NCBI GenBank assembly: GCA_903854185.1
Contig: CAINVP010000022.1
Location: 1-61,752, forward strand
DNA: 61,752 bases
Source of the DNA: an uncultured Actinomycetes bacterium
Lineage (GTDB): Bacteria > Actinomycetota > Actinomycetes > Nanopelagicales > Nanopelagicaceae
Direction: 5' to 3'
Below are positions 7,441-14,562 of the stretch, in pieces. The translations under genes and the position numbers were made by a program. The notes under the pieces are model-generated. The model was not told where the DNA came from. It ran no database searches and saw only the letters and a program-made list of their open reading frames with translations. Position 1 is the stretch's first letter. Every line of letters starts with the position of its first letter.

Positions 7441-9348
7441 CACTTCAATCGAACTCTCTTTAGTGGTGACGCCATCACTAATCATGATGCGACAGAATGG
7501 GCAACCAACCGCAACCTCTTCAACGCCGGTTGCAATCGCCTCTTCCACGCGGTTCATATTGATACGAGTACCAAGCTTCTCTTCCATCCACATGCGCCCG
7601 CCACCGCCGCCACAACAGAATGAGCGATCCTTATTACGAGGCATCTCAGTGATCTGAATGCCAGTCGATTGTAAAAGTTCGCGAGGTGGCTGATAAATCT
7701 GATTATGGCGGCCAAGGTAGCAAGGGTCGTGATAGGTAAGGCTCTTCGTTGTCTTAGGCGGAACTGGCTTTAACCGCTTGGTCTTCACGAGCTCATTAAG
7801 CAGTTGAGTATGGTGCATCATCTCAAGTTCAAAACCTTGTTGACCATAATCACGACCAATTGTTGTGAAGCAATGAGGGCAGGTGACAACAACCTTCTTC
7901 ACACCACGAGAACCAAAGGTCTCCTTTAAAGTCTCAATATTCTCCGCAGCCAGCATCTGATACAGGAATTCATTACCGGCACGACGTGCTGGATCACCGG
8001 TACATGTCTCACGCTTTCCAAGCACGCCAAACTTCACACCTGACATATGGAGCAGTTCTGCAACCGCCTTCGTTGTCTTCTTCGCTTTCTCTTCAAAGGC
8101 GCCGGCACAACCTACCCAGAACAAGTACTCCACATCCTCTGGAATCTCGCCATCGATGATGGTGATGGGGAAATCAACTTCTCTGGTCCAAGCATCGCGG
8201 TCGCTACGTGGTGAACCCCACGGGTTACCAGCGGTCTCAAGGTTTCTAAATGTGCCATTGAGCTCTGATGGGAATTCCGACTCCACCAATACCTGGTAGC
8301 GGCGCATATTCATGATGTGATCAACATGTTCAATATCGACTGGGCACTCTTGGACACATGCGCCACAGGAGGTACAAGACCAAAGAATTTCAGATGTTAT
8401 AGCTGAACCAACAAGAGGCTCTTCCGATGTGATGTTAGTCAGCGCGTGATCGCGCATCGCCATTATGAGGAGTTTTGGTGAGAGCGGCTTCTCTGTATGC
8501 CAAGCGGGGCATTGTGATTGGCAACGGCCACACTCAGTGCATGAGGCCATATCGAGTAGGCCTTTCCAGCTGATATCACCAGCTTTTCCAACACCAAAGA
8601 GATCATCATCTGCTGGATCATCAAAGTTAACTGGTTTACCGTGTGAGAGCATTTCCGCAACTGGACCAAGTGAGTTGCGCTTATCTGGATAGCGCTTAAA
8701 GAAGATATTAAATGGTGCAAGGAAACGGTGCCATGCAATACCCATGGTGAGGTTCATTGCGATAACAATGAACCAGGCCATCGAGATAACAATCTTCGTC
8801 GTAGCAACAATCTGAATAGCTCGATCATTATGCAAGTTATGGAGAAGGGTTACACAGATGACGATTGCCAGAATTGTTGCTTCAACGTAGTACGCCTTCC
8901 ACGAATAGGAGCCATAGAACCGGTTCCGCTGTGGAGGCTTGCGAAGTCGTTGTACTTGACGATAAATAATAAGGAAGGCAATTCCTAGACCTGTCATCAA
9001 AGTGATGAAGTTGGTCCAAAGTTTGTAAACTGCCCAGCTTCCAATAACAGGAAGTTCAAAGTGTGGATGTACAACTTCACCGTACGCCTGCACGAGTGTT
9101 CCGAAGAGGGAGACGAATCCCAACATGACGAACCAGTGTGCAACACCGCTCGCGGTGAATCGATTCATCTTTGTGTGGCCAAGAATTTCTTGGATCGCCC
9201 GCGTAAGCCGCTTGCCCTTATTCTCAAAGCGAGTTGGGTCTGGTTGACCACTGCTGATGATGGAGTAGATCTCCCGGGCCTTCACTGTGATGAGGACGAG
9301 GGCAACGGCGGTGATGCCATATGCGATAGCGGCGAGCAAGAAAGTCAT
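7384..9348 (-). CDS. Membrane-bound 4Fe-4S / CCG-domain oxidoreductase (HdrD/GlpC-like)
   Basis: 654 residues. The N-terminal 230 residues hold about five transmembrane helices resembling a nitrate reductase gamma or HdrE-type cytochrome b unit. Two ferredoxin-type cluster motifs follow: CTECGRCQSQCP and CTSCGACVQECP. Two CCG (cysteine-rich) domains end the protein, seen as HCFTTIGRDYG/HDPCYLGRHN and CCGGGGGRMW. This architecture is common in Actinobacteria and is annotated as heterodisulfide reductase-related or as an electron-transfer Fe-S protein. It probably moves electrons between a soluble donor and the quinone pool; the partner is unknown. No flavin subunit is adjacent. A TAACCT box lies 6 bases before the ATG. 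The 3' end overlaps the rhomboid gene. Confidence 0.88.
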   Translation of the reverse strand: MTFLLAAIAYGITAVALVLITVKAREIYSIISSGQPDPTRFENKGKRLTRAIQEILGHTKMNRFTASGVAHWFVMLGFVSLFGTLVQAYGEVVHPHFELPVIGSWAVYKLWTNFITLMTGLGIAFLIIYRQVQRLRKPPQRNRFYGSYSWKAYYVEATILAIVICVTLLHNLHNDRAIQIVATTKIVISMAWFIVIAMNLTMGIAWHRFLAPFNIFFKRYPDKRNSLGPVAEMLSHGKPVNFDDPADDDLFGVGKAGDISWKGLLDMASCTECGRCQSQCPAWHTEKPLSPKLLIMAMRDHALTNITSEEPLVGSAITSEILWSCTSCGACVQECPVDIEHVDHIMNMRRYQVLVESEFPSELNGTFRNLETAGNPWGSPRSDRDAWTREVDFPITIIDGEIPEDVEYLFWVGCAGAFEEKAKKTTKAVAELLHMSGVKFGVLGKRETCTGDPARRAGNEFLYQMLAAENIETLKETFGSRGVKKVVVTCPHCFTTIGRDYGQQGFELEMMHHTQLLNELVKTKRLKPVPPKTTKSLTYHDPCYLGRHNQIYQPPRELLQSTGIQITEMPRNKDRSFCCGGGGGRMWMEEKLGTRINMNRVEEAIATGVEEVAVGCPFCRIMISDGVTTKESSIEVLDVAQALLRSVKQEQVSN

Positions 9349-9354
9349 GCGGCT

Positions 9355-9360
9355 AGGTTA
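9355..9360 (-). promoter_or_regulatory. -10 box for leaderless Fe-S oxidoreductase mRNA
   Basis: TAACCT on the minus strand ends 6 bases before the start codon at 9348. Confidence 0.45.
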
Positions 9361-9470
9361 GAGCGTGGCGGCCCAATTCGGGAGTATTCACGGGAGCGGC
9401 ATGAGGCCTGGAAAATCTTGGGGGAGGCGGGAATAAAGCCCCCTGGTCTTCGGTTGAATGAGTACTAGCA

Positions 9471-9491
9471 CTTGAGTCGAGTCGGCTCAAT
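9471..9491 (+). promoter_or_regulatory. HAIR-like HspR operator, upstream copy
   Basis: CTTGAGT, 7 bases, GCTCAAT. The left arm is a perfect match to the HspR-associated inverted repeat CTTGAGT-N7-ACTCAAG; the right arm differs at both ends. It lies just upstream of the dnaK -35 box. Confidence 0.7.
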
Positions 9492-9493
9492 CT

Positions 9494-9514
9494 TTTGACA
9501 CAACCCGACTCAAG
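9494..9514 (+). promoter_or_regulatory. HAIR-like HspR operator, downstream copy
   Basis: TTTGACA, 7 bases, ACTCAAG. The right arm is a perfect HAIR half-site; the left arm is degenerate. This copy covers the -35 box, so HspR binding should block RNA polymerase. Confidence 0.65.
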
Positions 9515-9523
9515 GGCAAGAAT
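9495..9523 (+). promoter_or_regulatory. dnaK operon promoter
   Basis: A consensus -35 TTGACA (9495-9500) is followed after 17 bases by AAGAAT (9518-9523), a fair -10. It overlaps the downstream HAIR box. A 5' UTR of about 48 bases with AAGGAG 8 bases before the dnaK ATG would result. Confidence 0.6.
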
Positions 9524-9577
9524 TCAGTCATAGCCCGACATAAAAAGGGCTGAACTACCCCGAAAAGGAGCACCACC

Positions 9578-11401
9578 ATGGCCAAGGCCGTAGGAATCGA
9601 TCTAGGAACTACCAATAGCTGCGTAAGCGTTCTCGAAGGCGGCGAACCAACAGTTATCGCCAATGCCGAGGGAGCTCGCACCACCCCATCCATCGTTGCA
9701 TTTGCGAAGAGTGGCGAGGTTCTCGTTGGAGAGGTCGCTAAGCGACAATCAGTAACAAATGTGGATCGCACCATCCGCTCGGTGAAGCGCCACATGGGCA
9801 CAAACTGGAATATCGATATTGATAATAAGAAGTACACCGCACAGGAGATCTCTGCGCGCATCTTGATGAAGTTGAAGCGCGATGCAGAGTCTTATCTCGG
9901 TGACACAGTCACAGAGGCTGTTATCACTGTTCCGGCGTACTTCAATGACGCACAACGTCAAGCAACAAAAGAGGCTGGCGAAATCGCAGGACTTAATGTG
10001 CTCCGTGTTGTTAACGAGCCAACAGCGGCTGCGCTCGCTTACGGCCTTGATAAAGGCGATAAAGAACAGACGATTCTTGTCTTCGACCTTGGCGGCGGAA
10101 CCTTCGACGTATCACTCCTAGAAATCGGAGATGGTGTTGTTGAGGTAAAGGCAACCAATGGCGATAACCACCTTGGTGGAGATGATTGGGATCAGGCGGT
10201 AGTTGATTACCTCATTAAGACCTTCCAATCACAACACGGCATTGATCTCTCGAAGGATAAGATGGCGTTGCAACGTATCCGTGAAGCTGCGGAGAAGGCA
10301 AAGATTGAACTCTCATCATCACAGCAGACTTCAATCAACCTTCCTTACATCACGGTTGATGCAGAGAAGAATCCATTGTTCTTAGATGAGACTCTCACAC
10401 GTGCAAAGTTCCAGGAGATGACAGCAGACCTGCTCGAGCGTTGCAAGAAGCCATTCCAATCCGTATTGAAAGATGCTGGAATTCCAGTTGCCGATATCGA
10501 CCATGTCGTTCTTGTCGGTGGCTCAACGCGTATGCCTGCTGTTGTAGATCTCGTTCGCGATCTCACCGGCGGCAAGGAGCCGAACAAGGGTGTAAATCCT
10601 GATGAGGTTGTCGCAGTTGGCGCAGCACTTCAAGCTGGTGTTCTTAAGGGTGAAGTGAAGGATGTTCTTCTCCTCGATGTCACACCACTCTCACTTGGAA
10701 TCGAAACCAAGGGTGGCGTCATGACAAAGTTGATCGAACGTAACACCACCATCCCAACAAAGCGCTCTGAAATTTTCACAACCGCTGATGACAATCAACC
10801 AGCTGTGCAGATTCAAGCTTTCCAAGGTGAGCGCGAAATGGCAGCGTATAACAAGCGATTAGGCATGTTCGAACTCACTGGCATTGCACCTGCACCACGT
10901 GGAATTCCACAGATTGAAGTGACCTTCGATATCGATGCAAATGGAATCGTCCATGTCTCTGCAAAGGATCTTGGAACCGGTAAAGAGCAGTCGATGACCA
11001 TCACAGGTGGCTCTGCGCTCTCTAAGGATGAGATTGATCGGATGATGAAGGATGCTGAGGCACACGCTGATGAAGATAAGCAGCGTCGTGAAGAAGCAGA
11101 GATCCGCAATACAGCTGACTCACTTGTCTATCAGACAGAGAAGTTCCTGAAGGATAATGAGGATAAGTTCACTGAGGGCGAGAACGCTGAGAAGAAGGCA
11201 GAGTTGCTCACCGCAATCGCTGATCTCAAGAGCGCCCTAGATGGTACAGATACTTCAAGCATTAAATCGGCAACCGATAAGGTAAATGAACTTTCACAGC
11301 AACTCGGCGCCGCACTGTATGCCGCAAATGCTGCTGCATCATCAGAGACCCCGACGGCTGATGATGGCGTTGAAGATGCCGAGATTGTGGAGAACGAGTA
11401 A
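9578..11401 (+). CDS. dnaK: Molecular chaperone DnaK (Hsp70)
   Basis: This ATP-dependent chaperone binds exposed hydrophobic segments of proteins; DnaJ stimulates its ATPase and GrpE exchanges its nucleotide. It has 607 residues, the usual actinobacterial length. The ATPase domain begins with [11 protein letters not shown] and contains VPAYFND and the phosphate-binding [12 protein letters not shown]. It continues through the [10 protein letters not shown] motif to the linker [16 protein letters not shown]. The substrate-binding domain and helical lid follow, ending in an acidic tail. It is the first gene of a dnaK-grpE-dnaJ-hspR operon. A HAIR-covered promoter lies upstream and AAGGAG is 8 bases before the ATG. 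Confidence 0.98.
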   Translation: MAKAVGIDLGTTNSCVSVLEGGEPTVIANAEGARTTPSIVAFAKSGEVLVGEVAKRQSVTNVDRTIRSVKRHMGTNWNIDIDNKKYTAQEISARILMKLKRDAESYLGDTVTEAVITVPAYFNDAQRQATKEAGEIAGLNVLRVVNEPTAAALAYGLDKGDKEQTILVFDLGGGTFDVSLLEIGDGVVEVKATNGDNHLGGDDWDQAVVDYLIKTFQSQHGIDLSKDKMALQRIREAAEKAKIELSSSQQTSINLPYITVDAEKNPLFLDETLTRAKFQEMTADLLERCKKPFQSVLKDAGIPVADIDHVVLVGGSTRMPAVVDLVRDLTGGKEPNKGVNPDEVVAVGAALQAGVLKGEVKDVLLLDVTPLSLGIETKGGVMTKLIERNTTIPTKRSEIFTTADDNQPAVQIQAFQGEREMAAYNKRLGMFELTGIAPAPRGIPQIEVTFDIDANGIVHVSAKDLGTGKEQSMTITGGSALSKDEIDRMMKDAEAHADEDKQRREEAEIRNTADSLVYQTEKFLKDNEDKFTEGENAEKKAELLTAIADLKSALDGTDTSSIKSATDKVNELSQQLGAALYAANAAASSETPTADDGVEDAEIVENE

Positions 11402-11407
11402 CTCACC

Positions 11408-11920
11408 ATGAGTGAATCAACGAATTACGAGAACTCTGCAGCGGGCTCTGAAGAAGAGCTCGCTGCGGAGATCAACGAGGCGCTCAGTGATGTGGCGCAG
11501 GAGATTGATCAGGTAGCGGTTCTCACCAATGATCTCCAGCGCTTACAGGCTGACTTCTCGAATTACCGAAAGCGAAACGACCGGGAGCGAAGTGCTGCGC
11601 ACGAACTCTCCGTTGCATCCGTCTTGGCAGAGCTCTTACCTCTCCTTGACGATATTGAACGCGCTGAAGCACATGGTGAACTCGTCGGTGGATTTAAATC
11701 TGTAGGCGATCGACTCATCAGTGTGACCGAGAAGCTTGGTCTTACGAAATATGCAGCAGAGGGTGTTCCATTCGATCCGCTTGTGCATGAAGCTCTCATG
11801 CATGAGACCTCACCTGATGTTACCGAGACAACGGTGACAAAAGTTCTGCAGCCTGGTTACTCATTTAAAGAGCGAGTCATTCGTCCAGCGCGCGTCGTCG
11901 TAAGCGACCCTGAGGCATAA
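11408..11920 (+). CDS. grpE: Nucleotide exchange factor GrpE
   Basis: This releases ADP from DnaK. The 170 residues begin with an acidic, poorly conserved tail. A long helix (about 40-75) contains LQRLQADFSNYRKRNDRE, the GrpE dimerisation signature. The C-terminal beta domain has EGVPFDPLVHEALM and a VLQPGYSFKERVIRPARV ending, matching the GrpE C-terminal motif. It starts 6 bases after dnaK and ends 3 bases before dnaJ, within the HspR-controlled operon. Confidence 0.96.
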   Translation: MSESTNYENSAAGSEEELAAEINEALSDVAQEIDQVAVLTNDLQRLQADFSNYRKRNDRERSAAHELSVASVLAELLPLLDDIERAEAHGELVGGFKSVGDRLISVTEKLGLTKYAAEGVPFDPLVHEALMHETSPDVTETTVTKVLQPGYSFKERVIRPARVVVSDPEA

Positions 11921-11923
11921 TTT

Positions 11924-12826
11924 ATGGCAGCCAAAGATTTATATGAGAAGGATTTGTATCAGATCCTTGGCGTCAAAAAGAGTGACGACGATGCTGCCAT
12001 CAAAAAGCAGTATCGCAAACTAGCAAGAGAGCTCCATCCAGATAAGACCAAAGGAGATAAGAAGCTCGAAGAGCGCTTCAAATCCGTCTCCGAAGCTTAC
12101 GAAGTCTTAAGTGATTCGAAGAAGCGTGCTGATTACGACCAGATGCGTGACCTATATAAATCAGGTGGCGTGCCATCAGGTGGCATGGGTGGCGGTTATG
12201 GCGGTGGCGGGGCTAATTTTCAAGATGTATTCCAAGGCCAAGATCTCTTCTCCACACTCTTTGGAGGTGGTGGAAGAGGTCCACGTCGTGGCGCAGATCT
12301 TCAGAGTGAAACCAATATCTCCTTCCGCGATTCAATTTTTGGGAAAGAGATCACTCTTCGAGGAGATAAAGGCCCAATCACAGCTCGCATTCCAGCGGGA
12401 ATCACCGATGGCGGAAAGATCAAATTAAAGGGCCGTGGCCAAGATGGTCCCGCCGGCCCTGGAGATCTCTTCGTTGTTGTACATGTAACGCCGCATCCAC
12501 TCTTCCAACGTGAAGAGGATCATTTGAAGATGGTCCTTCCAGTGACCTTCTCTGAAGCAGCGATTGGTGCTGATATCGCCGTGCCGACACTAGATGGCGA
12601 AGAGGTGAAGGTTCGCCTTGCTCCTGGCACTCCAAATGGAAAGATACTTCGATTGAAGGGTCGTGGAGTCGCACGTAATCATCACACGGGAGATCTCTTG
12701 GTGACTATCGCAGTGCAGATTCCACAACGACTTGATGCAAAGGCAAAGAAGGCGCTGGAAGATTTTGCTGAAGCCACAGCTTCTGAGAGTGTTCGGAGTG
12801 ATCTCGCACAGAAAGCGCGTGCGTAA
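11924..12826 (+). CDS. dnaJ: DnaJ-type co-chaperone without zinc-finger domain
   Basis: This stimulates the ATPase of DnaK and delivers clients. The J domain is at about 8-75 with the HPD motif at residues 38-40. A Gly-rich linker (about 90-130) and the two beta-barrel C-terminal domains follow (about 130-285). The protein is 300 residues long and has no CxxCxGxG repeats, so it is a type II (CbpA-like) J-protein, not a canonical DnaJ of about 380 residues. It still holds the dnaJ position in the dnaK-grpE-dnaJ-hspR operon. Its stop codon is immediately followed by the hspR ATG. Confidence 0.93.
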   Translation: MAAKDLYEKDLYQILGVKKSDDDAAIKKQYRKLARELHPDKTKGDKKLEERFKSVSEAYEVLSDSKKRADYDQMRDLYKSGGVPSGGMGGGYGGGGANFQDVFQGQDLFSTLFGGGGRGPRRGADLQSETNISFRDSIFGKEITLRGDKGPITARIPAGITDGGKIKLKGRGQDGPAGPGDLFVVVHVTPHPLFQREEDHLKMVLPVTFSEAAIGADIAVPTLDGEEVKVRLAPGTPNGKILRLKGRGVARNHHTGDLLVTIAVQIPQRLDAKAKKALEDFAEATASESVRSDLAQKARA

Positions 12827-13216
12827 ATGGTCGAGCAGAATGACAATTACCAACCATCTGAAGATGAGGCGGTCTATGTCATCTCTGTTGCAGCACAACT
12901 TTCAGGGATGCATCCTCAGACCTTACGTCAATACGATCGACTTGGTTTTGTAAGTCCGGGCCGAGCATCTGGCCGCGGTCGTCGCTACTCACTCCGCGAT
13001 ATCGCATCACTCCGCAATATTCAGCGCCTGGTCGGTGAGGGTGTAAACCTGGCTGGTATTGCGCGAATAATTGAACTTGAATCTGCGGTAGCAAATATGG
13101 CGATTGAGGTCGCAAAGTTACGTACCGAGGTCGATGCACTTATTGTTCAAAATCCCCCTAAAGCCCTTGTTTTACGGGATTCTCAAGAAGTTGTCGTATT
13201 AGAGAAAGATAAATAG
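12827..13216 (+). CDS. hspR: Heat-shock repressor HspR (MerR family)
   Basis: A 129-residue MerR-type DNA-binding protein. The winged helix-turn-helix spans about 18-85, including YVISVAAQLSGMHPQTLRQYDRLG and GRGRRYSLRDI, followed by a short dimerisation helix. It is the last gene of the chaperone operon. In Streptomyces and Mycobacterium, HspR binds HAIR sequences with DnaK as co-repressor. HAIR-like boxes at 9471-9514 sit on the promoter of this same operon, so a feedback loop is expected. The TAG stop is also part of the TAGGCT box before pyrE. Confidence 0.93.
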   Translation: MVEQNDNYQPSEDEAVYVISVAAQLSGMHPQTLRQYDRLGFVSPGRASGRGRRYSLRDIASLRNIQRLVGEGVNLAGIARIIELESAVANMAIEVAKLRTEVDALIVQNPPKALVLRDSQEVVVLEKDK

Positions 13217-13219
13217 GCT
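13214..13219 (+). promoter_or_regulatory. -10 box for leaderless pyrE mRNA
   Basis: TAGGCT ends 7 bases before the pyrE ATG, and its first three bases are the hspR stop codon. It would give pyrE its own transcript, free of heat-shock control. Confidence 0.5.
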
Positions 13220-13226
13220 TATATAC

Positions 13227-13760
13227 ATGAGTTCAAAGGATGCGCTAAAAGAAGAGATTCTCTCCAAAGCAGTTGTTCATGGAAAGGTAATCCTCTCCTC
13301 CGGTAAAGAGGCTGATTACTACGTTGATCTTCGTCGCGTCACACTCGATGCAGTAGCAGCACCACTGGTCGGAGAAGTAATGCTCGACTTAACAAAAGAT
13401 TTAGATTTCGACGCAGTTGGTGGCTTAACACTCGGCGCCGATCCCGTGGCAACTGCGATGATGCATGTGGCTGCTCAACAAGGTCGCACACTTGATTCGT
13501 TCGTCGTCCGCAAGGCAGAGAAGGCTCACGGTTTACAGCGCCGCATCGAAGGTCCAGATGTTAAGGGCCGTCGCGTTCTTGCCGTTGAGGATACATCCAC
13601 AACGGGTGGATCAGTAATGACAGCAGTAGAAGCTTTGAAAGAAGCGGGTGCAATTGTGGTTGCAGTCGCTGTTATCGTAGAACGTGGCGCAGCACCATTA
13701 ATCAAGGAGAACGGTCTTGAATACCGCGCCGCCTATCAGTTAAGCGATCTCGGTCTCTAA
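13227..13760 (+). CDS. pyrE: Orotate phosphoribosyltransferase
   Basis: This converts orotate and PRPP to orotidine 5'-monophosphate, the fifth step of pyrimidine synthesis. The 177 residues include SSGKEADYYVDLRRVTLD near the N-terminus, the LTLGADPVATAM segment, and the PRPP-binding motif VLAVEDTSTTGGS at about 115-127. The GKEADYYVDLR segment and the loop KAEKAHG are typical of PyrE. It follows hspR by 10 bases with its own TANNNT box. The stop abuts the end of the convergent DedA gene with no gap. Confidence 0.95.
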   Translation: MSSKDALKEEILSKAVVHGKVILSSGKEADYYVDLRRVTLDAVAAPLVGEVMLDLTKDLDFDAVGGLTLGADPVATAMMHVAAQQGRTLDSFVVRKAEKAHGLQRRIEGPDVKGRRVLAVEDTSTTGGSVMTAVEALKEAGAIVVAVAVIVERGAAPLIKENGLEYRAAYQLSDLGL

Positions 13761-14411
13761 TTACGAGAGATGTTTACGAGATCTCCACTCTTTAAAGATC
13801 TCCAGCGCTAACGGAATAATTGTTACGCCTGCGATCGTCAGAATGATATAGGTCAGATATTTACTGATCGTGTCAGCAAAGGTATTTCCAATAACATAAC
13901 CACCCCAGATAAAGCTCTGAGTCCAAACGATGGATCCGATGAAGTTCCACTTTGTGAACTCACCCAGTGGTACTCGAACCATTCCTGCGAGTGGATTGAT
14001 GAGACCACGAACGACCGGAATAAAACGTCCAAGAATGATTGCCTTACCGACTCCGTACTTCACCATATAACGTTCGGCAGAGCGGATCTTCTCGGCATTG
14101 AAGAATCTAGATTTCTCACGGCTGAAGAGTTTGGTTCCGTATCGCCCGCCAAACCAGTGGCCAAATTGTGATCCCAGAAATCCGAAGATGGGTGAACCAA
14201 TGGCGACGACGACGATTGAGATGTGGTGGCCGCTACTTCCATTTTGACCATGTACTCCCACGCCTGCGGCAAAGAGCCCGGCGGTGATCAGCAAGGTATC
14301 ACCCGGTAGGCCGATAACCAGCGGGAGCCCAGTCTCTAGAGCCAGGATGGCGAAGACAATGGCCAGGGCGTAGTTGGAGTTGAGAATCGAGGCTACATTT
14401 ACAAAGCTCAT
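13761..14411 (-). CDS. DedA family membrane protein
   Basis: A 216-residue membrane protein of the DedA/VTT (SNARE-associated) family, implicated in lipid flipping and envelope homeostasis. Family marks include ETGLPLVIGLPGDTLLITAG near residues 27-46, GSQFGHWFGGRYG, and the FIPVVRGLINPLAGMVRVPLGEF motif, which contains the conserved Arg and Gly residues. About five hydrophobic segments are seen. A TAGGCT box ends 8 bases before the ATG. It converges with pyrE with zero spacing. The substrate cannot be deduced. Confidence 0.9.
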   Translation of the reverse strand: MSFVNVASILNSNYALAIVFAILALETGLPLVIGLPGDTLLITAGLFAAGVGVHGQNGSSGHHISIVVVAIGSPIFGFLGSQFGHWFGGRYGTKLFSREKSRFFNAEKIRSAERYMVKYGVGKAIILGRFIPVVRGLINPLAGMVRVPLGEFTKWNFIGSIVWTQSFIWGGYVIGNTFADTISKYLTYIILTIAGVTIIPLALEIFKEWRSRKHLS

Positions 14412-14419
14412 AGTGGTTG

Positions 14420-14425
14420 AGCCTA
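14420..14425 (-). promoter_or_regulatory. -10 box for leaderless DedA mRNA
   Basis: TAGGCT on the minus strand ends 8 bases before the start codon at 14411. It is the same hexamer as the one before pyrE. Confidence 0.45.
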
Positions 14426-14462
14426 TCGGGGTGGGGTCGTGAGCGTAAGCGCAGGGGTGACC

Positions 14463-14491
14463 TTGCGCTAATAGGTATGTATATGTGTAAT
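14463..14491 (+). promoter_or_regulatory. Candidate promoter of the pyrophosphatase gene
   Basis: TTGCGC (14463-14468), 17 bases, TGTAAT (14486-14491) gives a plausible promoter with a 5' UTR of about 65 bases ending in a GAGGAG ribosome site. An imperfect hairpin (14448-14469, arms AGCGCA and TGCGCT) overlaps the -35 box and could be an operator. Confidence 0.4.
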
Positions 14492-14562
14492 CTTTCGCAG
14501 TCAGAAACCTTTAACCCAGTACAGCTAATAAAAGGTACCGCTAACTCATTGAGGAGTTCTTA

